Positions 47,180 through 59,570 are shown, numbered from the stretch's first letter. The stretch: DNA of 64,000 bases from Corythucha ciliata (GCA_038030265.1 CM075939.1:28935253-28999252); one strand, 5' to 3'. Notes: a model not told the origin generated them from the sequence alone. Numbers and translations: made by a program.

Positions 47180-49070
47180 TCGTCAAACTGAATCAAAAAC
47201 TTCTTCGGTTTCGTTGTGACTCGCATCAATATGAAATAGTGAAACTACCCGCTTAACCAACAGCAGACGGAAAAATCAATGGACCACTTCCTGTTTATCA
47301 TGTTGCCGTCTGCTTTCTCTGTACAACCAGAGTCGACCGTCAACATAAAAATGATTTAAATCAAGACAGTTTCATTTCCTTTTTGTTTGGATGCGAAACT
47401 TGCAACTTCCTGGCGCAACATTAATAAATAGTGTTCAAACTCTATACCTCGCCGTATCCATGCCTATATCGCGGCAACTTGGCTGCTTCAAGAGTAGAAG
47501 CCCATTAGCGAAGGTTTGAATCCCACCTCGCCCTATTTTACCAACAGTGCATTACTTGTTCGAAAAGGAAGTCCGTTCGTCGTTTATAATGCAGGAAAGT
47601 TACACCCCCCTCTTTAACCCCCTTCAGTGCTCTGCCCTGGTGTTGGTGACAGGGGAACCCAAGTGTCATTAAATATTTCAAAGGTAAAAGGTTTAACGCT
47701 CTTCATTTAACCTCGTCCACCCACTCTCTCACCACCACGACACTGATTTGACCATGCTTCAAAAATTCCACTCCCTGTAATTTGATGCCCTATACGTGGT
47801 CTTTAAAAATGGGAAGGGCGAGTGATGATAATCCAATTAAAATTCAGCTATCGCATTTCAGATAATGAGAGAAATCACTTTAAGGCCTGACTCAGGAGCT
47901 AAAATTTAATTACTTTGAATGGTTGAAGCTGCCCCTCCCTTTTTATAGGTAATTCTTTTCTCTTGATTCCATTATCCTTTAGCACTCAATTTTCGTGTGA
48001 GTAGGGTAGTCTTCGAAGTTGTTAATCTAATCCGAGAGTGAACGTAGATGATTATGGAGGGGCTAGCCAATAATCGAAATACGTATTGGGTTTCAACTGA
48101 ACCCCTCATAATTTTTCCCAAAGTAATTTTACTGAAAAGATATTGCGATTTATTTGATCTTTCCTCCAGTGAAACTGTTTTTATGAGAATTTAAATTCCT
48201 TCGTTTCAAAAGGTGGATTGACACAAGACTTTTTTTTACTTTCTTCCAGACTTTATTTTATTGGGAATGAACTTTGCCTGAGTGAGCATGAAGGGCCCGG
48301 AGTTGTTGGATATGGGGAAAATAAAACTCAATGATACGCCCCACCTCCCTTACAGTAAAGGAAACCTGAAAATACGAGTTTTATTTACTTAAAATATATA
48401 TGTTTATAGATTTTCAGATCGCAAACTGGAGTATGAGGGTAAAGGAACATAAACATAGGTTTCTTCGCCCCCGCTTCCTCACCGGACCTCTCCAATCCGT
48501 TTTTGCTATATAACCCTCGCTCTATACTTACTGTAACTCTACGGCTTACAGCTTTAAACGTAATGGTTGCAGTAGCTATCACAAATAATCCTTTATTCCT
48601 TTCCAACGCTCTTTTCTTACTCCGCGCTTTCCCTCCCCTAACCCACTCACCCACCCACCCGAAAGCCGTCCAGACCATTAAAAGTTTCACCTCTGGATCA
48701 CTAATGATCCCCTCCGAACTGACAGCCAGCCTAGGCTTTTCCTCTAGTTTGTATCGTCATTAAATCCCATTGGTGTTTTACTAGTTGTTTTGGGAAAATG
48801 AGGAGACAGAGACGGAAGGAAACACACAGCTTTTCAAAGTGAGTAATGTCCGCGTGAAATTCCTCGTCACTCCAAAAGGGATGACGTTGGGTGAAGGTGT
48901 CCTTTAACACCTTGAGTTGACTCAGCCCTTTGTTTCCATCCCTAGAGATCGTTGTCAACAGGGGTTTCATCAAGAAGGTTTTCTTGGAATCTATCACAAA
49001 AAAAAAAAAAAAAAAAAAAAACTCATTCAGTGGATGAAAGGATCATCCCCCCATCCTTGGTTTTCTGAAA
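47180..49070. other. No gene recognised
   Basis: A tRNA-like scrap (ggtttgaatcccacctcgcc near 47513) is the only feature suspected. Frames at 48385-48763 have no family resemblance. Poly-A of about 33 bases lies at 48989-49021. Confidence 0.4.
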
Positions 49071-49079
49071 GCAATTTCA

Positions 49080-49210
49080 TTTCATTCTGAAAATGCACTA
49101 TTGGTCTCGTCGTGATGGTGGCAAACATGGGTCATGTCATGTTTTTTTCACGTTTCAGAACCTCTAGAACACGAATTCAGTGGTCTCCAAGATTCATATA
49201 TATATATATT
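49080..49210 (+). repeat. Dispersed repeat, copy 1 (aatgcactattggtctcg family)
   Basis: Matches 61828-61960 in the same orientation: tttcattc-aaaatgcact, attggtctcgtcgtgatggt, ttttttcacgtttcagaacc and tctagaacacgaat, then a (TA)n run. Only substitutions and small gaps separate the copies. It is followed by a tatacagggtgg sequence common at insect repeat ends. Confidence 0.65.
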
Positions 49211-49229
49211 CAATTTTATATACAGGGTG

Positions 49230-50600
49230 GATCCTTATAAGTGTGACAAAAATTTTTGGGTAAAACTACGTTAAAAGTGGAGTAAATTGGTACCTTTGGA
49301 AGTGTCCTACGTCGATCCGTTCCGGAGTTATGATTTTTTGTGTGTTTAAAAAAGTAACCAATGCTTGCTTCAAAAAATCCGCAATTTCTCGGCTTATATC
49401 GCACCAAATCCAAAATGTGATGCCATTTTCAGAAAATACGGAACATTTCCTTTAGGATAGAGGCCATTTTATTGCTTGAAATAATCGTCAACACCCAGAA
49501 ATCTGGCATTTTTTCCGTAATTGTACGTGGCCTCCAAATTTTGTCCGTTTTACGAAAAGTCGCTGTACCCAAACAGCTTTCTCAACAGATTTTCGATGTA
49601 TCACAAAAACTTCCCCGTCTTGTAAGCTTCCTTTTGGCGTGTTCACATTTCATGTTACCACTGACGTTTCTCACGAAAACGTCACGAGAATGCACAAAAA
49701 CCGTGTTTTTACGGAACATAGGCCATTGTCTACGGTACGTATACTCCATGTTATAGTTGCCTTTGATTCCCATTTTAATTTTTCGAAAAAGTCAAGGTGG
49801 TGGGGGTGGTCCTTCCGGTGTGGAAGTGTAAAAATAGCGTTGAACTTCACTAGTTCATCTTAGCGCTCTAAAATTTGACTCAATAATTTAATGTAATGAA
49901 AGCACTGGGCTCCATTGAGATTTATCGAAAACTTTGATGGGGGGGGGGGTGAAATTTCAAAAAATCGCTTAAATTCACACGTTTAGGTATTATAATACGG
50001 CACAAAAATTTAATATAGCAAAGCCCTTGGAAAACTACCGAAACTTTTCGACATTTTTGAAGAGAGGGTGGTGAAAATAGAGGAAGAAGTTCGGCTTAAT
50101 GAAACAAATTATAGTATCAAAATTATTACTTCTGGGGCGGCTTTGGGTATCCGTAAACGGAATGAAATGCACTCTTTCCGACCGCCAGCTGCCGGAGCGA
50201 ATTTTTTTTTTTTTTTTTAGTTCTGTTCATTTTTTTAAATTGAAAATTAGAGGTCCTGTGTCCTTGAGATAGAAATGTTAATGAAATGACGTAATATACG
50301 TTCCTATTCGTGTAAAAACTTGCACGTACGCTCAGTACGTTTGGTCCTAAAATGAACGATGCATGATCCTTATTTTACAGAATTTTTAACAGTGCAGTAT
50401 AATTACCTACGTCTATTAAAAATTGTCGATATGTCGACACTTTCCCATTGCAATAACTTTGCTCGCGCACTACGTCCCGTAATCAAATGCTCTCGCGGAA
50501 TCGCAACACATATATTATTTTCGTAAAGGGTAAAAGGGACATCTATTGTGCCTACAGCCTTGCTGGGGTTGCTTTGCGGTTGCCTCCGCTGCGCCGCGAG
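49230..50600. other. No gene recognised
   Basis: Short frames without family resemblance. The segment near 50160-50200 (gaatgaaatgcact-tttccga) weakly matches the termini of the foldback at 62525-62933, suggesting a decayed relative. Confidence 0.4.
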
Positions 50601-50613
50601 TGTGGAAAAAAAA

Positions 50614-50730
50614 ATAGTCATCCGGCTTTTTGATCTGTCGCATGCGTTTGATACCGCAGATCTCCAGGTGCTCACTGTGAAACTCGTCCATTTGGGAATG
50701 AACAGTCAGGAACTTTTTGTCCTTGGCTTC
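50614..50730 (+). pseudogene. LINE reverse-transcriptase fragment
   Basis: The frame encodes F-D-L-S-H-A-F-D-T-A-D, then V-K-L-V-H-L-G-M, then L-F-V-L-G-F. This matches the D-L-S-K-A-F-D-T-V-D block of non-LTR reverse transcriptases, which holds the first catalytic Asp, and the following K-L-x-x-x-G-I helix. A stop follows directly, and the F/Y-A-D-D block is not recognisable downstream. It is a short dead remnant of a Jockey/CR1-like LINE. Confidence 0.7.
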
Positions 50731-51349
50731 TGAATAGCTAGCACAAGACAGTAAAGTACAGGTAGCTTTTCTCAACAATGAACGCGTCGGAAAGAGCTGG
50801 GCATATATATGCTCATGTGTTAAACACACGGCAGCTCTGTATCTGAGCACTGCCGTCCAAACCTGGCTACCAGTAGCCGAACGCCCCTGCTACACGGCTC
50901 CTTCACCTCTCTCCTCTCATCGGCCCTAATGATGGATGGATCGGCTCCTGAAGAAAAAACCACCCGCACCCTTCAGGCTTACCGTTGATTGATCGATATA
51001 CCACCATCACGTGGGATACTTTGTACAGAAAGCCAACCTGAAGTACCGAAACCGATATGGGTCGGCGCACCGACTGACAGAAGGAGCCACTCAGATTTGA
51101 CTCCAGTATAAAGCCCCTTCCAGGGAATGTAACAATAAACCGAATTTATAGTCCCTATAGCACTGAATTTACAGATTTCCATGCTTATTGCGCGCTTCGT
51201 GTGAGCGTTGAAAGTTCGAGGATGGCGGGTATACAAGCTCAGCGACGAGAAGCCTGTGATGAAAGTGGCATAAATGGTGGAGGCATGATCCTCGACAGGT
51301 TAGCCTGCCCCCCCCCCCTCAAAACAATGGTGGAATTTTAGTTAGCGGT

Positions 51350-52260
51350 TATTTAGCCCAAAAGCTCGCGAATTCACTGATACCAAGTTCCGAATGGTGT
51401 AGGTCATTTTACGGCTATTCATCAAGCATCAAATATCACCGAAACTTGCAATCTTTCCAAAATTAAGATGAGTATCTTGCAATTTCCCTAAAAAAAAAAA
51501 GACCTGAAACTACAATTTCGCTGAAATTTAAACCGAAAATGACATTTTCACAGGAATCAAGACCCCAAACTTGCCAGAACTTCCAGCCTAGAAACTTAGA
51601 GTTTCGAGAGAGTTCGTGGGAAAAAATGGGGCCCTGAACTTGCAATTTTGCTTAAAGTAAGACCAAAGAACACGTTTCTGTTAATTGCGCCTATATTGAG
51701 CGTGGAAACTTGTATTTTCACTAAAATTGGGACCCAAACTTGCAAACTCAAAATCATGCGTATCTAGCCCTAAATCGTGCAATTACACGGCTATTCGTGA
51801 GACAATGAGCGCAGTCGAGGCCGGTTAGCCCATGGTCCGTGACCATTAAAAGAAAAAGGCCCAGAAACTTGCAATTTCACAGATACTTCAGGCTTTATTT
51901 GCCAGACTTAAGGTGCTGTTGGAGCCGGTTAGCGCCGTCATAAAAAAAACCGAAACTTGCTATTCAGCGAAAATTAATAACATTAATTTGATTTAATCTA
52001 TGTTTTTAATTTTCGGTAAATATGTATTTTATTTATTTATTTATTTAGATCTGAAAGTTGAAATTTCGCAGACAACTAGCCCCGAATTATGTAATTTGGC
52101 GGCTATTCATTAAGCTTTGGGCGCTCTAGTGGCCGGTCAGACTGGGCTCCATGGCCAATAAAAAAAATAAGATGGAAGTAAAACCCGGAATTTGCTATTC
52201 CGCTAAGATTTAGACCCGAAATTTGCAGAGACATAAATGATCTCGAACCAAACTTTTTGA
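51350..52260 (+). repeat. Degenerate tandem array, gaaacttgcaatttc family
   Basis: Units of about 35-50 bp resemble gacccgaaacttgcaatttc with a gctgaaattta-type spacer (for example 51438, 51515, 51640, 51710, 51880, 52190). The same family occurs at 33890-34050 and, in reverse orientation, inside the DOK7 intron at 55860-56420. Confidence 0.6.
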
Positions 52261-52269
52261 CGGCGGAAG

Positions 52270-53320
52270 TGCACTGGAGGAGTACTCCTAAAATTCGCCC
52301 AAATCTCGGTCACCAAGGCTTGTGTTTTTACCCAACTTTTAGCGGTCGTTTTCACATGAAATTGAAGTCATCCCATCACCATCCACTAGTTTGTTCTTTG
52401 CTCGCAGTAATGAATCAGACTGTTACAAAATGCAAATCATCTCATGATTTAAAGCACTGAGAACTGTAGAAAAAACACAGCACCGCCAAATGGTCCACCC
52501 CTTTTTCTTTCCCTCGGCGAAATCCTAGGAACGTTAAATAATTCCGTCGCTGAATCTTTTTTCCCCTAGCTCTCTCCCCCCATTGCTTTGCCACATCCAA
52601 AAACCGTCATAGTTCGTTTGTCTTTAAAGTGGCTCTAATATAGTGAACTGGCGTGCGTTTGAGGTGAAACGGGGAGGGAGGAGGTCGAGTCCTGTCACTG
52701 ACAGAAACTGTATATTTTCGTATAATTGTTTCCCCTAAGGTTTAATTGCGAGGGTGGGACACGCGCTAATTTTATGCAACTTTTTCTCGAAGGGTTTGAA
52801 GAAGTGCGGGCGGTTGGATGACATGCGATAAATAATATCCCAAACGGGCGGTTGGGAGAGGAGTGCCCACGATTTTAAATCTTTAGACCCTTGTCTTGGT
52901 TTCATAAAGTATGATCCAAAAGGAGGTGAGGGCTTTTGTGGTGTCTGTATATAAAAACCTTGGTTTCCTGGAAATTATTCAACGAGAATTGACAACCTAT
53001 TCCCGGTATACAACCTATTGAAAACCTATGTGCTGTGCTGTTTAGCCTGACAAAACGTATTCAAGGACGGAAAGGGGAACGCTGAGTCGCTGATTATATG
53101 TAGAAGTTGTACTGAAAATGCCTTCTAATTTGCTCAGTTTTGCCGGGGATCATACATTGATACGACGCATGGACACCATGCTTTTTTCGCGTCCTCCTCA
53201 ATTGTGAATCCACCTACCTACGTCATCCAATCATTGTCTATCATAGGGGGGGGGGGAGATTTTGTGGTAATGTTGCAGGCACAAAACTTATGCGTTTTTT
53301 GTTTGTTTGTTTTTTTTCAG
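52270..53320. other. Upstream of the first visible DOK7 exon; no exon found
   Basis: This interval should be intronic, because the first visible exon begins mid-codon inside a PH domain. A segment encoding the conserved start of the PH domain (G-K-K-W-K-x-R-W type) was looked for and not found. The interval ends in a good acceptor (tttgttttttttcag at 53306-53320). Confidence 0.5.
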
Positions 53321-56300
53321 ACTGCTTACACCTGCAACTGTACAGAGACAGCAAAGATAGATATAAACAGGGACAAACGAAGGCATCGCTTTCGCTTCAG
53401 CACTTCCTCGGCGTTGAAACAGGTACCTCTCGAGTTTCCCCTTCTTTCGTTTCGTCGTCCGTCGTCGATGTTTTTTAACACCCTCCCTTCTCCTTTAGGG
53501 TTTACTTTGGACAAAGAGTCCAATACAATTGCCATACTCTGTCAAGATGTCACTGTCGTACTTGCATTTGATACGAGAGAGAGACTGATTCAATGGCAAG
53601 TCAAAATTGCCAACAATTTAGGCGAAGGTGCGTATACTAGCGTTATTGATGATTAGAAATTGAGTGTTTACTACAAGTATAATTTTTCAGATCAACAATT
53701 CCTCGTTCAAATTTCGTCTGCCCCTCAAAAAGCGAAAATAGCTCCAGGCCCTGCCCGTCTACACGTTCAAGAGTACAGATTTTGCATCACGATGGGCGTG
53801 CCACCGAGGCTGGTTGGCGTTTGGGAAATATCGAAGCTGAGGTAAAGAAAATAGCAACCCCATCTAGAATTTGAAGAGCTAAAACAGAGGGAAGAAGATA
53901 TTTTATAATACTTTCCTTCTCTTATTTTTCTTTTAAAGGCGATACGGTGTAGTCGAATCACGTTTTTGCTTCGAGGGTGGTTCTCGATGTGGCAAGGGAG
54001 AAGGTCTCTATGTATTTATAACTGACCAAGGCGAGGAAATAACTAGAACCCTACAAGCTGCCTCCGAAGGGAAAATGTCCGTTCGGCGCCGACCCGCTTC
54101 AAGAAATATGTCAGGTAAGACTTTATAGCCGTTCGATTCTATAAACGCATTTTTCAATATTCGCTCTCTTTTCTAAGTAATGGATTCGCCGAGAAAATGC
54201 TCAACAAGGATGTCTTCTATAGGAGGTGATACTATGTCCCTTTGTCAAAGAAGTCTCGCCGGCGACTCAGGAATGGACTGTCAGTCGATTTGTCGTTCAG
54301 TCATGCATAACACGGACGATCACGAGACAAGCTCTGTATGGCCGTCGTCAGAAACACGAACAAATGTATCGGATTTTGGTGACACGTCGTCGGTGGGTGA
54401 CTGCGCCGACACTCATTCACAGGTTGAATGTCCACCTAATTGCCTCGTATATTCCGTCAATCACTAAAATTACTCATTTATTTCAAAACCCCCTCCCCTC
54501 ACGTTCATTAGGAGTGTCATAATTGGGTCGAACCCGGCATTGGACGATGTGCGAGTTGTATAAGTAAATTGGGGGCTCTGTCGAGGTCTTCGACAGCCGG
54601 CAACTCGACGGGAGCTGGATTTAGTCCCGCGTGGACCATGGACAGTCCGGCTAATTGCCAGGGTACGATTTTTTCCCCCATATCTCCTTAAATTAGAATT
54701 AATTCAATCGCGTTCCTTGCTTTACTTTGTAACTTTACAGGGAAAGACAGGCCGAATTACTCTCAGTCAGTGTCGTCCCAAGACAGTGCCGCCTCCGAGT
54801 ATTCTGTTCCTCGACAACAAAATGAAATAAGGTAAGCAACGTCAGAACTTCCTAATTTATTAAAATTTGTAATTTTAGAGCTTTAATTTTGGCAAAAAAG
54901 GGGGAGAAAAGCTATTATTCTTTATTACATTTTAGGGCATGCTGGGGGCGACATGGAGCAGTTTCATTTTTATGTTTTTTCATTTACTTTTTCGCTTATT
55001 TATTATAAAAGAAGAAATAAAACGAGTCGTTTAAGATTATTAGATTTTTACAAGCGTCTAAAATTATGGCTAGGCATCCCCAATGCCAATAATGACAACC
55101 CCGTCGCTACTTTTATTACTTGATGTTACGACATTCCTGTAAGTTATCATTTAGGCTGAGTCGTGGGATTGCGTGAAAGGTAGTTAGTTGTAAAAATTAA
55201 TTGATTAATTTATTAATTTATTGACATCGAAGTTCAAACTCAGTTAACTAAGGTCACAATGGATTATTTTTAAATCCTGGATTAGCCTCAGCGCAAATGC
55301 CTTAGGGTAAAAGTTCAGTTAAATTCTCAGGAACCCTTTAAACAGGCATTGCATTGTCGATCGGTTCCCCGGGTCTACTGCCGGAAGCCTCTGCTTCTAG
55401 AGCGCGGTCTACAGCTCTGAACTCGGCTGAATTTCCGGGCTGATGAGAGCCAGGAAGTTGAAGTACATCGGTGCAATGGCCATCAAATTATACTATTTGC
55501 GGCCTATTCTCTGTTATTTCTATGTCGAAATAATAGAGTGCGGAAAAAATAAATGAGCCGAAGAAATTACCCGAACTTATGGCGTTTTCCATTCAATGTA
55601 ATACACTCGTGTGGTGTGAGTTTTTCCACCCGTCCTCTCTGAATTGAAACATATGTTTATGGAGAGGACGCTGCACTACACTTGAGTAGTGTGTTGAATG
55701 GAAATCGCTATTAATTATGCACCTGTAGGGACGGTCAAGAGGTCCTTCTTTAGGAAGGATGGTACTACTTTATAGCTTGTGGTCGTGTAAACGGGACCCT
55801 CAAAAGAAGTTTGTGATCCTCAAAAGAATATGAAACATGTACTTTCGAAAAACTGGTTTAGGTAGTTTAAGAAGGTTCTCATGAATCTGGGTCAGCTCCC
55901 AAAGTTTGACGAATGTCCGTAAAATCGCATTATTTCAGAGCTAAATATCCGTGAAAATAGAAACTGCCTGGCTGAATATTCGTGACATTGCAAGTTTCAG
56001 GTCATAATTTCAGCGAAATTGCAAGACAAGGGTGTCAGGTCAGGGCCCGGTTTTTAGTGGGCACGGGTCCTTAGCTAGTCGGCGCCGTCCGACTGCGCCC
56101 GTAGCCAGACGAATAGCCGTGTAACTGTACTTTTTGAAGTTAAATATTTGTGAGTTTACAAGTTCAGATAATAATTTCGGCGAAATTGCAAGTACGTTAA
56201 TAAGGGCCTTAATTAAAGTACGATTGCAAAAGTTTCGGTTTTTGGCATAATACACGCTAGCCTGTGTCAACAGCACCCAAAGCCTAACGAATACAAACGT

Positions 56301-59300
56301 AATTGGAATGTGCTGGCTAGCATTGTAGCTTTAGGTTCTTATAGTTCCTGCGAAAATTGACATTTTGGGTCTTCATTTCCGTGCGATTGCAAGTTTCGTG
56401 TCTTAATTACCCGTGGGACACGGTTCGCAGTTGCCTTTGTATTGGGAATCAGAGGGATAAGAAACTCCCAGGGCACTATATTTAGAACCTGTAATCGGTC
56501 ATATCTGATTTCTTGGGCAGCCTGCAAAACTGCTGATTTTGCGGCTGACTTAGTGGCAGACATCAGCCTGGGAAAATGTTAATTCAGGGATTGAACAATC
56601 CCTGTCTTTTTTTACATTCCCTGGACTAGAAGAGGCGAGAGAGGCCCCTCGTGTCAGTCGTTGCGCCTTACGCCTCTAGGCTGGTCAAGTCTTTTGCTAT
56701 AGACTCTCGTTTCTACTCGTGCTGTTCACAGTTCATACATCTTGAGTAAATTAACAGAAAAAAAAAACAGTATTTTAATTAAAAATAATAAAAACGCTGT
56801 TTTTTGTTGTTATAAAATGTTCTCTTTTTTTTTTTTTTTTTTTTTTTCAGGTATTGCCGAGTGGCCTCGCCTTGCGATTGCGATGGACCTCCATCTCGGC
56901 CACCAAAATCAGAGCAGTTGAGAACAAGTCAAGACTGCAATAACTCTGTGAAGAGCAGTGCGGCTAAAATTCAATACACCAAGAAACCACCCATGCCTCT
57001 GCCGAATCAAAATTATGGGAACTATGACATTCCCAAAACTATTTTCCCCCAGGTATGTTCCTGCGAGTATTACGACAAATTAATTAGTAATTAATCAATA
57101 AACCGTTCCACCTTGTTAGGAAAACAATACACGTTGTCACACACCTCAGTCGACGGCTTCTGTTCATGGCGTAGCAGCGGCCGAGTACTACGACACTCCC
57201 AAAGCCATTAAAGAGTGCCTTGCCTACTCCAACTATGACAGACCTCAAATGGTTGCCAGCGCTGGCACTGCCACTCTACCACCCGCAGCAGCGGGTCCCG
57301 GCTGGTGTCTCACGGGTGCGCATCAGACTCGAGTCGTCCTAGAAGAAGACTCATCCGGTTGTCCGTGCAGGCGCCTCGTTTGTTGGCCGGCGAACTGGAT
57401 TTCTCTGCCGTATTGTCGTCGAGGGAGTGGTATTGAGAACACGTCCGTTCATCTTCACAAGGTTTGTTTCGGGTGAGCACTCAACACTGAATGCAGTTGA
57501 ATAATTGTCCCATGTTGCTAGGTCAAGTTGAGCGGCGAAGGAAAGATGCCTATTGTGAATAAATGTGGCGGGCTGGCCATTTACGCCACGGTAGATAAAA
57601 GTAAAAAGTTGAAGTACAGAAAACCGGAAGACATGGATGTGAATAAGGAAGCGAAAGAGAATGATTCTGGAAATGTTACTATCAGTTCAAATTACGTCAA
57701 CTTAGATCCGAACAACAAAGAAACTAACGCAATTGGTTTGTTGAAGATTTGATTTTCTCGTGTTCAAGTTCAAGTGTTGCCAAATTTGTTTTTAACAGAA
57801 GAGAGGCTCCTAGCTCCCGCCAACTACGAAAATCTAGACTTTGCTCAATCTCTGGAATATTACGAAAATTCTAAGGAAGTTCTTCAGAAAACGTCGGACC
57901 CTTGTTTCAGTGTCGACCGACATGGAGTCAAATTCTGTACAAAATGCGGTCATGCGTGTTCAAACTCAACTGAGCGAGGAGGCGGCTCTTCAGACGAAAT
58001 CCCTACCGATGACTACCTGATGATGGAACCACAACGGAAAACTTATCATCACCAAAGTGTGAAATTCCCCGGTTACATTCCAATGCATCCTTTTAAACCT
58101 GAAATTTTCAAGGTGAGTATATGACTTCTGTATATGAACTTCTGTATGTGCATGTCCCTGGTCTTGCAGAGTTCTTGGAGAAAAAGTAGAGGACTTTTCG
58201 AGCGGGCTGCCTCAATTCCAAGCCTGTCAGACAGAGGACGAAGATTGTCGTGTGACGCTGAACCAACCGGACGGAGACCTTCAGGCTCGGCTATGCTCAG
58301 TGGTCATACTCAGTCAGCTAATTCTAGTCCCTATTTAATGAGGCGTCGCCCTCCAGTGCAATCACCATGCCCGAAGAAGAGAAGTAACTCCGTGGACTCT
58401 ACAAGGTAGACCAAAGACCAAGTACTTGGTAAGGCTTTTTGAAGGTAGTGTATTTAAACGAAGATTCAAATAGATACGACGACGACGATGAAACGCTCAG
58501 GTGTAGCCAAGAAACTGTCGAATCAGAATTGTGTCCCCCTTTGAGTGGTAATAAGGATGAGAAATCGGAGAATGAAGTGGTATGCGGGGGACCAGAGCCC
58601 ATCATTGAGCTCGAATCTCCATCAGAAATGGCTTCTGTACAAGTCCGCCGGTCCTCGTCAGTTCCGTGTAAACCATCTAACCGAGATTCGTCAAGTTCGA
58701 ACGATTCTGGAGTATCCACTGGTTCTTTGAAGCATCGGTAAGAATGTCATTATTTCAAAACGTGATTTCCTGCAATAACACTCATGAAAACGTTTCAGAG
58801 GAGGTGACTTCGCGGAATTCGAACTCCCCCTGACTACGTCAATGAGTAGCCGAAGGCTACTATTGGCACAGCAACCCGGGCGCACCGAGGATTGCTGCCT
58901 TCACGCTTCCCTCCCACGTCGCTCCAAATCCTCAGACCCGATGAAAGAACTGTCTTTTCAGTTCCCTCGAGTAAAAGTCCCTGCTAAATCTTCGTCTGCA
59001 GAGGCTGAAGTACCTATATGCCATGGGAAAAGAGAGCCAAAAGGTAACCACGCCTTTTGAAACCACATCTGAAAATTTACTTCACTCTACTAATTTTATC
59101 CTGGCAGATTATTCAAGTCCAAACGGCGACGGAGCGATCGTCGTTCCTTACATCGACTCACGAAGCACAAGTAGCGGTACTTCGGACATGTCGGACTACA
59201 TAGAAACTCTGTCCTTGTCGTCTCATAGCTCCAGTGACACACCCGATAGCCTTCGGTATGAAAGTAATTCACGTTTTTTTCGTTGCGAAGTCGCTATTAA

Positions 59301-59570
59301 TTGGTTTGCCTTTTTCAAGGCTTGGCAGAATTCCCGTTACCACACTTCGACCACGATCCGGCAAAGAATATCACAAAATCGACCGTTATATACTCGAAGA
59401 GGATGTGAAGGTAAGTAACCACGGGTCGTTTGCTCGTTGTTGAAGGGACTTAACGAGTGGTTCAACGATTTTTCTTTTCTTTCCAGGCAAAAGGACAGGT
59501 CATAACGACAGTTCTGGAGAAATCCAAGTCGCCGTCTCCTGGATACATGAGCAGCTCACCTGGAAATTAA
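53321..59570 (+). CDS. Dok-7-like: DOK7-like adaptor protein, 3' 17 exons
   Basis: Exons: 53321-53422, 53499-53627, 53691-53841, 53939-54114, 54178-54422, 54512-54662, 54741-54831, 56851-57052, 57120-57461, 57522-57735, 57799-58112, 58170-58405, 58474-58737, 58799-59043, 59108-59255, 59320-59410, 59487-59570 (stop). All introns are GT-AG and all phases agree, giving 1,060 codons. Visible residues 1-75 finish a PH domain (D-C-L-H-L-Q-L-Y). Residues 78-175 form an IRS-type PTB domain with L-R-R-Y-G and F-E-G-G-S-R-C-G. These Arg positions bind phosphotyrosine in vertebrate DOK7. The tail has Y-x-x-P (YSVP, YDIP, YDTP, YDRP), Y-x-N (YVNL, YENL, YENS) and Y-x-x-M (YLMM, YIPM) motifs and a D-S-G-V-S-T-G-S block. 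Vertebrate DOK7 activates MuSK and recruits CRK. The partner kinase here is unknown. The 5' exon or exons are missing from view. Confidence 0.9.
53691..54114 (+). other. IRS-type PTB domain of the DOK7-like protein
   Basis: Exons 3 and 4 encode the phosphotyrosine-binding module. Strands run from Q-Q-F-L-V-Q-I to the R-F-C-F-E-G-G core and on through L-Y-V-F-I-T-D-Q-G-E-E-I to the terminal helix T-L-Q-A-A. The paired Arg in L-R-R-Y-G spans the exon 3/4 junction (CTGAG + GCGA). The domain ends near R-N-M-S, just before the exon 4 donor. In this family it binds N-P-x-pY-type sites on the kinase. Confidence 0.85.
55581..55709. mobile_element. Intronic MITE, 129 bp
   Basis: Ends ggcgttttccattcaa and its near-complement ttgaatggaaatcgct are inverted. 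Pairing continues through tacactcgtgtgg/ccacac-type sequence and an internal gtcctctc/gagaggac pair. It lies in DOK7 intron 7 and has no coding capacity. Confidence 0.65.
55860..56420 (-). repeat. Degenerate tandem array in intron 7
   Basis: On plus, blocks such as aatttcagcgaaattgcaag and gcaagtttcgggtc recur. These are the inverse of the gaaacttgcaatttc family at 51350-52260, placed in opposite orientation about 4 kb away. Confidence 0.55.

Larger units (their letters stand above)
54832..56850 (+). other. 2.0-kb intron 7, repeat-filled
   Basis: The only long intron in the visible gene; the others are about 53-98 bp. It carries a MITE (55581-55709) and a degenerate tandem array (55860-56420), and ends in a 24-T polypyrimidine tract before cag. 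Insertions of repeats explain its size. Confidence 0.8.

Noticed and set aside
47480..47540. tRNA-like ggtttgaatcccacc segment
   Set aside because: Only a B-box resemblance. No D-arm, anticodon arm or terminator could be laid out.
53204..53656. 150-aa open frame across the start of the DOK7-like gene
   Set aside because: It runs through an intron in a different frame from the PH-domain exon. The spliced frame matches the DOK family and this one does not.
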